From Faecalicatena_A orotica (GTDB lineage: Bacteria > Bacillota > Clostridia > Lachnospirales > Lachnospiraceae), in NCBI RefSeq assembly GCF_040545875.1, contig NZ_JBEPMR010000009.1: a DNA stretch of 64,000 nucleotides; one strand, given 5' to 3'. Shown one piece after another: positions 9,004-17,374 of this stretch; the stretch's first letter is position 1, and each line of letters starts with the position of its first letter. The notes under the pieces are model-generated. The model ran no database searches and was not told the DNA's origin. It saw nothing but the letters and a program-made list of their open reading frames with translations. Both the position numbers and the translations under genes were made by a program.

Positions 9004-9999
9004 ATGCAGAGGATCATAAAAAATACGGATACTATGGTTGAGGATATGCTGAGTGGTTTCCTGAAGGCACATAAAGAGATTGTTGCGGGCGGAAGCCATT
9101 CCAGGGTCGTAAAATCTGTACATATGGAGCCGGACAAGGTCGGTGTCGTAACAGGCGGGGGGAGCGGACATAAACCAGCATTTATTGGTTATGTAGGAAG
9201 AAATCTTTGTGATGCGGCCGCAGTCGGAGAAATATTTTCTTCACCCACAGCCCCGGCATTTTTAAATGCATTTGAGGAAGCTGACAGGGGGAAAGGCGTT
9301 GCCTGTCTGTACGGAAATTATTCCGGAGATAACATGAATGTGAAGATGGCTGTTAAAATGGCAAAAAAGCTGGGAATAGAAGTCAGAACAGTCGTTGCAA
9401 ATGATGATGTTGCTTCAGCACCAAAAGATCAGAAAGAAAAACGCAGGGGAGTGGCGGGAGAGATCTTTATGTGGAAGATTGGCGGTGCAAAAGCAGCCCA
9501 GGGAGGAAATCTGGATGATGTTGTACAGGCTGCAGAAAAGGCAGTCGGGCGGACCCGCAGCATTGGAATCGGGCTGTCCCCTTGTACACTCCCATCTGTA
9601 GGTCATCCAAATTTTAAGATTGAGGAAGGGACGATGGAGGTCGGGATTGGTCATCACGGAGAGCCGGGAATTGAAGTACTGCCATTGGAGGATGCGGCTC
9701 AGATGGCAAAGAGGATGACAGATATTATACTTCCTGATTATCCCTTTACGGCCGGAGATGAGGTAGCAGTACTGGTATCAGGACTGGGAGCAACTCCGGT
9801 CATGGAGCTCTATATTCTATATGATGAGATTGTAAAGGAATTACAACAAAAAGGAATCCGGATATATAAATCTTATGTTGGTAATTACTTTACTTCCCTT
9901 GAAATGACGGGGGCGACATTATCGGTAATGAAGCTTGACGATGAACTCAAACAGCTGTTAGATTATCCGGCTGAAAGCGTTGGGTTAAAACAATTCTGA
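9004..9999 (+). CDS. Dihydroxyacetone kinase subunit DhaK-like protein
   Basis: This 331-residue DAK1 protein binds a short ketose covalently through a histidine. Residues aligned to E. coli DhaK are intact at the same numbers: H56 (GGGSGH), D109 (GNYSGDN) and H218 (GIGHHGEPG). It is followed 9 bp later by a DhaL gene, so the pair should form a two-subunit kinase. No DhaM (PTS) gene is in the window, so the phosphate donor is open. Related DAK-type kinases include D- and L-erythrulose kinases, so the substrate need not be dihydroxyacetone. Confidence 0.92.
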   Translation: MQRIIKNTDTMVEDMLSGFLKAHKEIVAGGSHSRVVKSVHMEPDKVGVVTGGGSGHKPAFIGYVGRNLCDAAAVGEIFSSPTAPAFLNAFEEADRGKGVACLYGNYSGDNMNVKMAVKMAKKLGIEVRTVVANDDVASAPKDQKEKRRGVAGEIFMWKIGGAKAAQGGNLDDVVQAAEKAVGRTRSIGIGLSPCTLPSVGHPNFKIEEGTMEVGIGHHGEPGIEVLPLEDAAQMAKRMTDIILPDYPFTAGDEVAVLVSGLGATPVMELYILYDEIVKELQQKGIRIYKSYVGNYFTSLEMTGATLSVMKLDDELKQLLDYPAESVGLKQF

Positions 10000-10008
10000 G
10001 GTGGCGGT

Positions 10009-10653
10009 ATGGAGTATATCAGAAACAAAAATGGCTGGCCAATTCTGATGGCGATGGTCAGGGCAATACAGGAAAATAAGACATATCTGGGAGAAATAGA
10101 CGGGCTGATCGGAGACGGTGATCATGGGGCCAATATGAATAAAGGATTTTCACTGTTTGCATCAGGTTTGCATGAAGACGAAATTTCTTTTTCAGACGGA
10201 CTGAATGAACTTGGAATGGTTCTGCTGAATGAGATAGGCGGCTCTATGGGGCCAATATATGGAACTATTTTTATGGAAATGGGAGAACAGGCAGAAGCCT
10301 TAGATAAAATAACACTTAATGATTTCCGAAATATGCTGGAGGCCGGACTTGACGGTCTGAAGGAAATCGTAGAAGCGCAGCCGGGGGACAAGACCCTGAT
10401 CGATACGCTTTCACCGGCAGTGTGTAGTTTACGGGATTCGGCCGGGAAGCAGACCTCTTTTGGTGAAGCACTGGAACTGATGGAACTGGCGGCCGGGGAA
10501 GGAAAAGATGCTACAAAAGATATGACTGCAAGGTTTGGACGTTCCAGCCGGCTCGGGGAAAGATCGAGGGGAGTACTGGATGCAGGGGCAGTGTCTTGTT
10601 TCATTATACTTCAGGCAATGGCAGAGGCAATGGTGAGGCTGCTAGAAAGCTGA
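10009..10653 (+). CDS. Dihydroxyacetone kinase subunit DhaL-like protein
   Basis: This 214-residue DAK2 domain binds ADP and Mg2+ and phosphorylates the ketose held by DhaK. The metal-binding GDGDHGANMNKGF motif lies near residues 33-45. GGSMGPIYG and the late SRLGERSRGVLDAGA are the usual nucleotide and lid motifs. It partners the preceding DhaK. The length is normal for a stand-alone DhaL. No PTS partner is nearby. Confidence 0.92.
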   Translation: MEYIRNKNGWPILMAMVRAIQENKTYLGEIDGLIGDGDHGANMNKGFSLFASGLHEDEISFSDGLNELGMVLLNEIGGSMGPIYGTIFMEMGEQAEALDKITLNDFRNMLEAGLDGLKEIVEAQPGDKTLIDTLSPAVCSLRDSAGKQTSFGEALELMELAAGEGKDATKDMTARFGRSSRLGERSRGVLDAGAVSCFIILQAMAEAMVRLLES

Positions 10654-10678
10654 AGGAACAGGAAGAAGGAAAACGATT

Positions 10679-11155
10679 ATGAAGATTGCAATTGGCTGTG
10701 ACGAAGCTGCATACAGCCTGAAAAGAAAAATTATGGCACAGCTTGAGGAACGGGGGATCGAGTATCAGGATTTTGGTTCCGGAGAAGGTGAGACGGTTCT
10801 ATATCCCGATGTGGCGCAGAGTGTGGCAAATGCAGTTGCCAAAGGTATGTTTGAACGAGGCATCCTGATATGCGGTACCGGGATTGGTATGGCAATTACC
10901 GCAAATAAGGTGCCAGGAATACGCGCTGCAGTCTGCCATGACCCATATTCCGCAGAACGTTCGAGAAAGAGTAATGATGCACAGATATTATGCATGGGCG
11001 CCAGAGTAATTGGAGAAGAACTTGCAGGCTATCTGGTTGACATCTGGATCAATTGTGATTTTGCGGGCGGAGGGTCTGTTAAGAAGGTGGAACGTATTCA
11101 GGAAATTGAGACACAATATTATAAAAATCTTTCTGAACAGGCAGATAACAGCTAA
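10679..11155 (+). CDS. RpiB/LacAB-family sugar-phosphate isomerase
   Basis: This 158-residue protein begins MKIAIGCDEAAYSLK and contains GILICGTGIGMAITANKVPGI and the RKSNDAQILCMG stretch, all typical of ribose-5-phosphate isomerase B. Family members interconvert aldose and ketose phosphates of 4-6 carbons. Some in tetritol pathways convert erythrulose 4-phosphate to erythrose 4-phosphate. Lying between two DHA-kinase modules, it probably acts on a product of one of them. The ATG overlaps the end of AGGAAGAAGGAAAACG, a purine-rich ribosome binding site. Confidence 0.9.
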   Translation: MKIAIGCDEAAYSLKRKIMAQLEERGIEYQDFGSGEGETVLYPDVAQSVANAVAKGMFERGILICGTGIGMAITANKVPGIRAAVCHDPYSAERSRKSNDAQILCMGARVIGEELAGYLVDIWINCDFAGGGSVKKVERIQEIETQYYKNLSEQADNS

Positions 11156-11195
11156 GTAAAGTGTTTTTGGATTGATAAAAGGAGGCGGCAAAAAA

Positions 11196-12950
11196 GTGAA
11201 AAAGTTAATAAATCGTCCGGAGACAATTGTAAATGAGATGTGCGATGGTATCTCCTTTACGAATCCAGATGTTATTTTTTTACAGAAATATAAGATTATC
11301 AGGAAGAAGAAGCTGGATCGTAACAAGGTGAGCCTTATAAGCGGCGGCGGAAGCGGACACGAACCTGCCCATGCCGGGTATGTCGGAACGGGGATGCTGG
11401 ACGCCGCCGTGTGCGGGGATGTTTTTGCATCACCCTCTCAGATTCAGGTATATCAGGCGATCAGGGAAACCCGGTCAGATAAAGGGACACTGCTGATTAT
11501 TAAAAATTACAGCGGAGACGTAATGAATTTTAAAAATGGTGCAGCTCTGGCAGGGGAAGATGGTATAAAGTGTGAATATATTAAAGTAGAGGATGATATT
11601 GCGGTTCAGGACAGCTTGTATACGGTCGGAAGACGAGGCGTAGCGGGAACTGTTCTTGTACATAAGATCGCAGGGGCTGCTGCGGAAAGCGGACTTGACC
11701 TGGAAGGGGTAAAGAATGTGGCGCAGCATGCAGCAGACTCGGTAAAGAGTATCGGGTTTGCCTATACTTCCTGTACCGTGCCGGCGAAAGGGACTCCAAC
11801 CTTCGATATAGGAACAGAAGAGATGGAATATGGTGTTGGAATACATGGCGAGCCCGGAATAAGCAGAACGAAAATAGTCCCGGCAGACGAAATGGCTGAA
11901 AAAATGGCAGAAGATTTGTTAAAGAACCTTAAAATTTCAAAAGAGGAAGAGACGGTACTTTTAATCAATGGATTTGGCGGTACCCCTATGCAGGAGCTGT
12001 ATGTTTTTACTAATTCCGTGATAAAATACTTAAACTCCAGAGGAATAAAAGTCTACAGATGTTTTGCAGGAAACTATATGACGAGCATTGACATGCAGGG
12101 GGCTTCAGTCAGCCTGATGAAACTGGATGACACATTAAAACACTATCTGGATATGCCGTCAGATGCTCCGGGCTTCAGGGTAGACGGGCCTGTTACACCG
12201 GTTATGTATCAGCCGGAGCGGATGAGAGAAAAGAAACATACACCGCAGGAATTTAAAGTAGAGGAGTCGGCAAAAGTAATAAAGAACAATATAATAAGCC
12301 TTGAGAACCTGCAGTATATGGTTGCGGCTATGGGCCAATGTATACTAAAGAACGAAGTTGCATTTTGTGAGCTGGATTCCTATGCAGGAGATGGAGACTT
12401 TGGAATGAGTGTTGCAAAAGGGTTTCTGGAATTGATGAATGAATGGGAGGAAATACTTGCAGAGGAAAGCCGGACAATCGGTGAATTTCTGAAGGCATGC
12501 GCTATCGTGATTATGGAATACTGCGGTGGTGCTTCCGGACCGATATGGGGAGCTGCGTTTCGTGCTTCCGGAATTGAGGCGGGAGATAAGACGCAGCTTG
12601 ATTTAAAAGATTTTTCCGGTATGATGCAGGCGGCGGTTACAGGAATACAAAAAACGGGAGAACGTTCTTTTGGCCGCGGTGCTGTTGTAGGCGACAAGAC
12701 TTTGATTGATGCTCTTGTACCGTGTGCAGATATCCTGACTCAGAGTGCAGAGGAAAAGATGACGATGAAAGGGGCTCTGGAAAAGGGAGCCGGGGCAGCG
12801 GCGGATGGAGCCGAAAAGACAAAAGAGATTGTTGCACGCATGGGGAGAGCCGGCACAGTCGGTGAAAGAAGCCTTGGATACCCCGACGCAGGAGCACACG
12901 CTCTGGGTGTTATTTTTAAAGAAGTTACAGCGGGTCTGATTTTTGAATAA
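11196..12950 (+). CDS. Fused dihydroxyacetone/erythrulose-type kinase (DhaK-DhaL)
   Basis: This 584-residue protein fuses a DAK1 domain (about 1-330; H55 in GGGSGH, D108 in NYSGDVM, H217 in GVGIHGEPG) to a DAK2 domain (about 370-584; YAGDGDFGMSVAKGF metal site, then GTVGERSLGYPDAGA). Single-chain DAKs use ATP. It is a second, complete ketose kinase in the operon besides the split DhaK/DhaL pair. GTG 11196 is chosen as start because GGAGG at 11181-11185 is 10 bases upstream. The TTG at 11172 lies before that site. It ends the operon, as a strong terminator begins at 12972. Confidence 0.9.
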   Translation: MKKLINRPETIVNEMCDGISFTNPDVIFLQKYKIIRKKKLDRNKVSLISGGGSGHEPAHAGYVGTGMLDAAVCGDVFASPSQIQVYQAIRETRSDKGTLLIIKNYSGDVMNFKNGAALAGEDGIKCEYIKVEDDIAVQDSLYTVGRRGVAGTVLVHKIAGAAAESGLDLEGVKNVAQHAADSVKSIGFAYTSCTVPAKGTPTFDIGTEEMEYGVGIHGEPGISRTKIVPADEMAEKMAEDLLKNLKISKEEETVLLINGFGGTPMQELYVFTNSVIKYLNSRGIKVYRCFAGNYMTSIDMQGASVSLMKLDDTLKHYLDMPSDAPGFRVDGPVTPVMYQPERMREKKHTPQEFKVEESAKVIKNNIISLENLQYMVAAMGQCILKNEVAFCELDSYAGDGDFGMSVAKGFLELMNEWEEILAEESRTIGEFLKACAIVIMEYCGGASGPIWGAAFRASGIEAGDKTQLDLKDFSGMMQAAVTGIQKTGERSFGRGAVVGDKTLIDALVPCADILTQSAEEKMTMKGALEKGAGAAADGAEKTKEIVARMGRAGTVGERSLGYPDAGAHALGVIFKEVTAGLIFE

Positions 12951-12971
12951 GAATAACTAACATAATTGAGT

Positions 12972-13012
12972 CAAAGGGTGTTTATTTGATACACCCTTTG
13001 GCTTTTTATTTT
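12972..13012 (+). terminator. Rho-independent terminator of the sugar operon
   Basis: CAAAGGGTGT (12972-12981) and ACACCCTTTG (12991-13000) form a perfect 10-bp stem with a 9-base loop, followed by GCTTTTTATTTT. Confidence 0.9.
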
Positions 13013-13118
13013 ATACGAGGAAAGTATGCCCTATAAAATAAAAAGCAGACAATTCCGAGTAAAATCCTCCCAAATGAGAAAGAATATATGCGTTACATAC
13101 CACAAGGAGGAAATGAAA

Positions 13119-13808
13119 ATGGAACTGATAAAGTTGTCAGGTATTTTAATTGTTATTATAGGGTTTGCCTTAAAACTGGACTCCATCCTGATTATTCTGA
13201 TTGCCGCAATTGTTACGGCAGCCGTCGGAAATCTTGGAGTTATGGGGCTTTTGGAGACGCTGGGGTCGAGCTTTATTTCCAATCGCAATATGGCAATTTT
13301 TATTCTGATCATGCTTGTTACGGGCACTCTGGAACGAAACGGATTGAAGCACGCGGCCGCAGGTTTAATTGGAAAGATAAAAAATGCTTCTGCCGGTGCA
13401 GTGATCGGTGCATATGGGATCATGCGCGGGATTTTTGCGGCGTTTAATGTCAGTTTTGGCGGTGTGGCAGGTTTTGTAAGACCGATCGTCATGCCGATGG
13501 CCACAGGGGCTGTAGAAGCGGGGGGACATAAGCCGGATGAGGAGCATGTGGAACAGCTTAAGGGTATGTCTTCGGGAATGGAGAATATTGCGTGGTTCTT
13601 CTGCCAGGTTTTATTTGTCGGCGGATCGGGAGCACTTCTTGTGCAGTCTACAATGGAAACACTTGGGTATAAGGTGGAACTGATTGAGCTGGCCAAAGTA
13701 GAAATCCCGGTAGGAATTTTTGCGATTGCAGTGGGAACTGTATATTATTTCCTGAAAGACAGAAAACTATATAGAAAGTACTATGGCCGCAAAAAAGAAA
13801 AGAGGTAA
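13119..13808 (+). CDS. DUF969 family membrane protein
   Basis: This 229-residue protein has about five or six hydrophobic helices and matches the DUF969 family, for example LVTGTLERNGLKHAAAGLI, the NVSFGGVAGFVRPIVMPMA segment and SSGMENIAWFFCQVLFVG. DUF969 is regularly followed by DUF979 and pyroglutamyl-peptidase genes in Firmicutes, and the pair probably forms one split secondary transporter. The ATG at 13119 gives 8 bases from GGAGG (13106-13110). ATG 13113 is only two bases away from it. It starts a four-gene operon. Confidence 0.85.
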   Translation: MELIKLSGILIVIIGFALKLDSILIILIAAIVTAAVGNLGVMGLLETLGSSFISNRNMAIFILIMLVTGTLERNGLKHAAAGLIGKIKNASAGAVIGAYGIMRGIFAAFNVSFGGVAGFVRPIVMPMATGAVEAGGHKPDEEHVEQLKGMSSGMENIAWFFCQVLFVGGSGALLVQSTMETLGYKVELIELAKVEIPVGIFAIAVGTVYYFLKDRKLYRKYYGRKKEKR

Positions 13809-13861
13809 CTGTTCATGATTCTGGACGGCTACAAAAGTGGTTATAAAAAAGGAGGCGCCTT

Positions 13862-14809
13862 ATGGCCTATTTTACCAGTCCTGATATTACGTTAGGGGCG
13901 AAGCTTCTTGAAGTGATTTATATAGCTATGGGATTAACTGCGCTGTACACAGGTGTCAAAAATGCGGTGGACAAGGATAATCCGTCCAGATTCGGGACGG
14001 GATTTTTCTGGTGTGTTCTCGGAATCGTCCTTGCTTTCGGGCGGTGGATTCCGTCCGTGATCAACGGAGGGCTGATCATATTAATGACGATACCTGCGAT
14101 TCTGAAGAAAGTGAAGATTGGAAAGTCAGAAGTTTTGCCGGAAGAATACATGAATCAAATGTCGGAGAAAATCGGTATGAAAATTTTTGCACCAGCCCTT
14201 GCCATTGGGATTTCAGCCATTATTTTTGCTGTGTTCCTTCCCGATCTGGGGGCAATCGTGGGGGTGGGCGCCGGAATTGTTGTTTCGATGATCATCCTGA
14301 TGTTTTTATCCAGAGATAATAAACCGGCCGTGTTTCTGAGAGATTCCGAGCGCCTGCTGTCAACGGTAGGCCCTTTAAGCATGCTCCCGATGCTGCTTGC
14401 GAGTCTGGGAGCGATTTTTACAGAAGCGGGTGTGGGGCAGGTCATTGCAGGTCTTGTGGAAAGAGTGGTTCCCAAAGGAAATGTGAATCTGGGGATTGTC
14501 ATATTTGCCATTGGAATGGCGCTGTTTACGATGATTATGGGAAATGCATTTGCGGCAATCACCGTCATGACTGTCGGAATCGGGGCGCCTTTTGTCCTGA
14601 GTTACGGGGCCGATCCGGCTGTAATCGGAATGCTGGCATTGACGTGCGGATTCTGCGGGACACTTTGCACACCGATGGCGGCCAATTTTAACATTGTTCC
14701 GGTGGCCATGCTCGATATGAAAGACCGCTTTGGCGTAATCAAAAACCAGCTAGTCCCGGCAGCGCTGATTTTTATATTTCAGATCGTTTACATGATTTTA
14801 TTGAAATAA
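13862..14809 (+). CDS. DUF979 family membrane protein
   Basis: This 315-residue protein has some nine hydrophobic segments and the DUF979 hallmarks: GFFWCVLGIVLAFG near residue 40, PMLLASLGAIFTEAGVGQVIA in the middle and NAFAAITVMTVGIGAPF with CGFCGTLCTPMAANFN late in the chain. It always accompanies DUF969. The architecture, with repeated Gly-rich re-entrant-like loops, resembles half of an ion-transporter-superfamily carrier. Context with peptidases suggests transport of a peptide or pyroglutamate-like compound, which is inference. Confidence 0.85.
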   Translation: MAYFTSPDITLGAKLLEVIYIAMGLTALYTGVKNAVDKDNPSRFGTGFFWCVLGIVLAFGRWIPSVINGGLIILMTIPAILKKVKIGKSEVLPEEYMNQMSEKIGMKIFAPALAIGISAIIFAVFLPDLGAIVGVGAGIVVSMIILMFLSRDNKPAVFLRDSERLLSTVGPLSMLPMLLASLGAIFTEAGVGQVIAGLVERVVPKGNVNLGIVIFAIGMALFTMIMGNAFAAITVMTVGIGAPFVLSYGADPAVIGMLALTCGFCGTLCTPMAANFNIVPVAMLDMKDRFGVIKNQLVPAALIFIFQIVYMILLK

Positions 14810-14822
14810 TGGCGGTGTACAG

Positions 14823-15833
14823 ATGAGAGAACACAGGAAGGCAGAACACAGTAAAACGGAGCGCGGAGCCATGATCGTGGTCAGGGACTGGCTCAGATTG
14901 AAGCCCTGGGAGAAACTTTTGATAGTTACGAGTGAAAACCATATCGCAGAGGCAGAGATTCTGCGGAAATGTGCCCACAGGCGGTCAAAGGCGGTGGACC
15001 TGATGGTTGTTGAAAAGCGCGGGAAACATGTGGGCGTCTTTTTTGACAGCCACGAAGATGTGTTTGACGGCTATCAGGCAGTCTTAGGAGCAACCGACTA
15101 CTCACTGGTTACGACAAAAGCGGCCAAAAGAGCAATACAAAGGGGTAGCAAGTTTTTATCACTTCCGCTTTCTACAAATAATGGAAAATCGATGCTGGCT
15201 TTTCAGTTTATGATGATGGATACAAAAAAGAGTAAAATGATGGCAGGGATCATCATGAAATATCTAAATTCCTCTTCCGTGGTCCATGTCACGACAAGGC
15301 TGGGAACGGACCTTACTATGTATAAAAGAAACCGCCCGGCAGGATTTTTTAACGGTGTCGTCAGGGACGGAAAGGGATTTTCATCGGCCAGTATCGAGGT
15401 ATATGTCCCGATTGAGGAAACGAAAACGAAAGGGATACTGATACCAGACGGTTCGCTTGGATATATAGGAAGGGTGGACGAACCGTTCCGTATCAGGCTG
15501 GAAGATGGATATATCCGGGAAATTGAGAGGACTGCGGTGGGAAGAAAGCTGAAGGAATATATGGACGATTTTCATGATCCAGGAATCTATGCCGCGTCGG
15601 AGCTTGGGATTGGTTTAAATTCTTACGCAAAATGCCGGGGGGATTCCTATATTGAGGATGAGTCTGCTTATGGGACGTTTCATATCGGGGTTGGAAGAAA
15701 TATTGCCCTTGGCGGTGTACATGAGGCAAACGGGCACTTTGATATTGTGGCGAAGCGGCCGGATATTTATGCGGACAACAGGAAGATAATGGAGCGGGGG
15801 AAGATTATCATACCGGAGCCGGTATTTTTTTGA
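14823..15833 (+). CDS. M29-like (thermophilic) metallo-aminopeptidase
   Basis: This 336-residue protein resembles the AmpS/aminopeptidase T and NicX group. It carries the expected metal-ligand order in its C-terminal half: Glu in ASELGIGLN, Glu then His in EDESAYGTFHIGVGRN, and His and Asp in HEANGHFDIV. The N-terminal third (WLRLKPWEKLLIVT) fits the family's nucleotide-fold-like domain. It sits 13 bp after DUF979 and upstream of pyroglutamyl peptidase, so it probably trims peptides taken up by the DUF969/979 pair. The start is uncertain: ATG 14871, after CGGAG, would remove 16 residues. Confidence 0.75.
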   Translation: MREHRKAEHSKTERGAMIVVRDWLRLKPWEKLLIVTSENHIAEAEILRKCAHRRSKAVDLMVVEKRGKHVGVFFDSHEDVFDGYQAVLGATDYSLVTTKAAKRAIQRGSKFLSLPLSTNNGKSMLAFQFMMMDTKKSKMMAGIIMKYLNSSSVVHVTTRLGTDLTMYKRNRPAGFFNGVVRDGKGFSSASIEVYVPIEETKTKGILIPDGSLGYIGRVDEPFRIRLEDGYIREIERTAVGRKLKEYMDDFHDPGIYAASELGIGLNSYAKCRGDSYIEDESAYGTFHIGVGRNIALGGVHEANGHFDIVAKRPDIYADNRKIMERGKIIIPEPVFF

Positions 15834-15908
15834 CATGCAGCGGTTATGGTTTTGAATGCGTGCAAATATGAGGACTATGAACAGGATTTCAGTTAAAGGA
15901 GGAACAAG

Positions 15909-16553
15909 ATGAAGATATTAATAACGGGATTTGATCCATTTGGGGGAGAGGATATTAATCCAGCCTATGAGGCGGTAAAGCTGCTTCCGGACAAAATCAA
16001 AGGTGCAGATATTGTAAAGATGGAAATACCGACGGTTTTTGAGAAGGAAGGAAAGATTCTGGAAAAAGGGATCGTGGAATACAGGCCGGATGCGGTGATC
16101 TGTGTGGGACAGGCCGGAGGCCGGTCGGCGGTTACGATAGAAAAGGTGGCTATTAATCTGATGGAGGCGAGGATTCCAGATAATGAGGGGAAAAAGCCGC
16201 TTGACAGGCCGGTTTGTGCAGACGGGGAGAATGCTTATTTTGCAAAGCTCCCGGTGAAAGCAATGGTGCAGAAGATACGGGAACACCGTATACCGGCAAA
16301 AATCTCTTACACGGCGGGCACCTTTGTCTGCAACGATGTGATGTACAGGCTGCTCTATATGATCGACCGGACTTTTCCGAATCTGAAAGGTGGTTTTATC
16401 CATGTACCTTATCTGCCGGAGCAGGTGGTTAACCTTCCTGACGGCACGCCGAGCATGTCTGCCCGGATGATTGCGGATGCGCTGGAATTTGCCGTGGAGG
16501 CGGTGGTGGAATGTGATGAGGACGTGAGTGTGGCAATGGGGGAGACACACTAA
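15909..16553 (+). CDS. pcp: Pyroglutamyl-peptidase I
   Basis: This 214-residue cysteine peptidase (family C15) removes N-terminal pyroglutamate from peptides. It begins MKILITGFDPFGGEDINPA, and the catalytic triad is intact: E78 (RSAVTIEKV), C141 (AGTFVCND) and H165 (GGFIHVPYLP). Length is typical. AAAGGAGG precedes the ATG. As last gene of the DUF969-DUF979-M29 operon it gives the best clue to the operon's substrate. Confidence 0.96.
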   Translation: MKILITGFDPFGGEDINPAYEAVKLLPDKIKGADIVKMEIPTVFEKEGKILEKGIVEYRPDAVICVGQAGGRSAVTIEKVAINLMEARIPDNEGKKPLDRPVCADGENAYFAKLPVKAMVQKIREHRIPAKISYTAGTFVCNDVMYRLLYMIDRTFPNLKGGFIHVPYLPEQVVNLPDGTPSMSARMIADALEFAVEAVVECDEDVSVAMGETH

Positions 16554-16555
16554 GG

Positions 16556-16576
16556 GGGGGCCTTTTACAGGCCCCC
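16556..16576. terminator. GC-rich hairpin between convergent pcp and tetR
   Basis: GGGGGCC (16556-16562) and GGCCCCC (16570-16576) flank a TTTTACA loop immediately after the pcp stop. There is no downstream T tract on either strand, so it is an atypical bidirectional terminator or mRNA-end stabiliser. Confidence 0.5.
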
Positions 16577-16577
16577 T

Positions 16578-17228
16578 CTAAGACACTGCCTGTGACTTGT
16601 CCGGATTATGGCTGCTAAATCCTTCCCACAGGTAATCCAGCCTTCCCTTTTCGATTCCGAAGCTGGTCTCCAGCATATAGGAGAATACATCCAGCGTCTT
16701 TTGGACCTGTTCCCGGCTTTGGGAATTGAGCCGGCTGTCCATTTTGATTAGCAGCACGATTAGTGCAATCTCGGCAGCCTCTTCGGGTGATTTGCAAAAC
16801 ATTGTCCCTTCTGCATTTCCCTGACGTATGATATCTGCCAGAACCGGCCTCAGGTTCCTGATCATGATTTGTATGTACTGTTGGTGGAGCAGTGCGCTCT
16901 GCTGTATCTCAAAAAAATCGCCGGCCTCCTGTCTTAAAAGCTCCAGTGAGGAGTCACGGCAGGTCCTGAATACGATCTCGAGCTTGTCCAGTGCTTTCAA
17001 TTCCGGATTTTTCACCAGTTCTTCTGCCTTTTTCAGGGCGTCTGAGTAGGAGCGTTCGATGACACCTTCCAGAATTTCTTCTTTGGATTTGAAATAATAG
17101 TAAATACTTCCTTTCCCGATCCCGGCTTTTTTGGCAATATCGCTTACTGATATAGTCTGTGCGTTTGATTTGTTCATTAATTCTTGCATAGCATCTAAAA
17201 TCAGGTCTTTTTTTTGATTATTATGCAT
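16578..17228 (-). CDS. TetR/AcrR-family transcriptional regulator
   Basis: This 216-residue protein has an N-terminal TetR helix-turn-helix (residues ~8-50: ILDAMQELMNK, ISVSDIAKKAGIGKGSIYYYFKSK) and a helical ligand-binding domain. It is divergent from a five-gene lipid/carrier-protein operon, and the shared 17229-17374 gap holds a perfect 17-bp palindrome plus a second half-similar site. It therefore very probably represses that operon and itself, and its ligand may be a fatty acid or acyl product. The ATG at 17228 is 9 bases from GGAG. The upstream ATG (17237) abuts it. Confidence 0.92.
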   Translation of the reverse strand: MHNNQKKDLILDAMQELMNKSNAQTISVSDIAKKAGIGKGSIYYYFKSKEEILEGVIERSYSDALKKAEELVKNPELKALDKLEIVFRTCRDSSLELLRQEAGDFFEIQQSALLHQQYIQIMIRNLRPVLADIIRQGNAEGTMFCKSPEEAAEIALIVLLIKMDSRLNSQSREQVQKTLDVFSYMLETSFGIEKGRLDYLWEGFSSHNPDKSQAVS

Positions 17229-17252
17229 AATTTTCATCTCCGATTTTTTTAG

Positions 17253-17281
17253 ATTGTATCATGTAATCTGGAAAATGTAAA
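17253..17281 (-). promoter_or_regulatory. Sigma-A promoter of tetR
   Basis: Minus-strand TTTACA (17276-17281), 17-bp spacer, TACAAT (17253-17258). Confidence 0.75.
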
Positions 17282-17282
17282 C

Positions 17283-17311
17283 TTGACTGATGGTCGAAAA
17301 AGTGTTATTTT
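17283..17311 (+). promoter_or_regulatory. Candidate promoter of the SCP2-ligase operon
   Basis: TTGACT (17283-17288), 17-bp spacer, TATTTT (17306-17311). The -10 is poor, but the -35 lies inside the left operator-like site, consistent with repression by TetR. Confidence 0.45.
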
Positions 17312-17326
17312 GAGTGAAGATACTGA

Positions 17327-17343
17327 TTCGACCACTGGTCGAA
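17327..17343. promoter_or_regulatory. TetR operator: perfect 17-bp palindrome
   Basis: TTCGACCACTGGTCGAA has 8-bp perfect arms around a central C. A partial copy, TTGACTGATGGTCGAA, occupies 17283-17298. Both share the TGGTCGAA half. Their position on the two promoters between tetR and its divergent target is diagnostic of TetR-family control. Confidence 0.75.
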
Positions 17344-17374
17344 AAATGTCGAAATTCGAGGAGGAAATGAGAAA

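Noticed and set aside
13020..13112. Promoter or N-terminal extension for DUF969
   Set aside because: The -35 candidate matches only three of six bases, and the 31 extra residues lie upstream of the real ribosome binding site.
13031..13696. Long minus-strand frame of 221 codons
   Set aside because: Antisense to the DUF969 gene, which has family motifs and a proper ribosome binding site.
15918..16550. Long minus-strand frame of 210 codons
   Set aside because: Antisense to pcp, which has its full catalytic triad.
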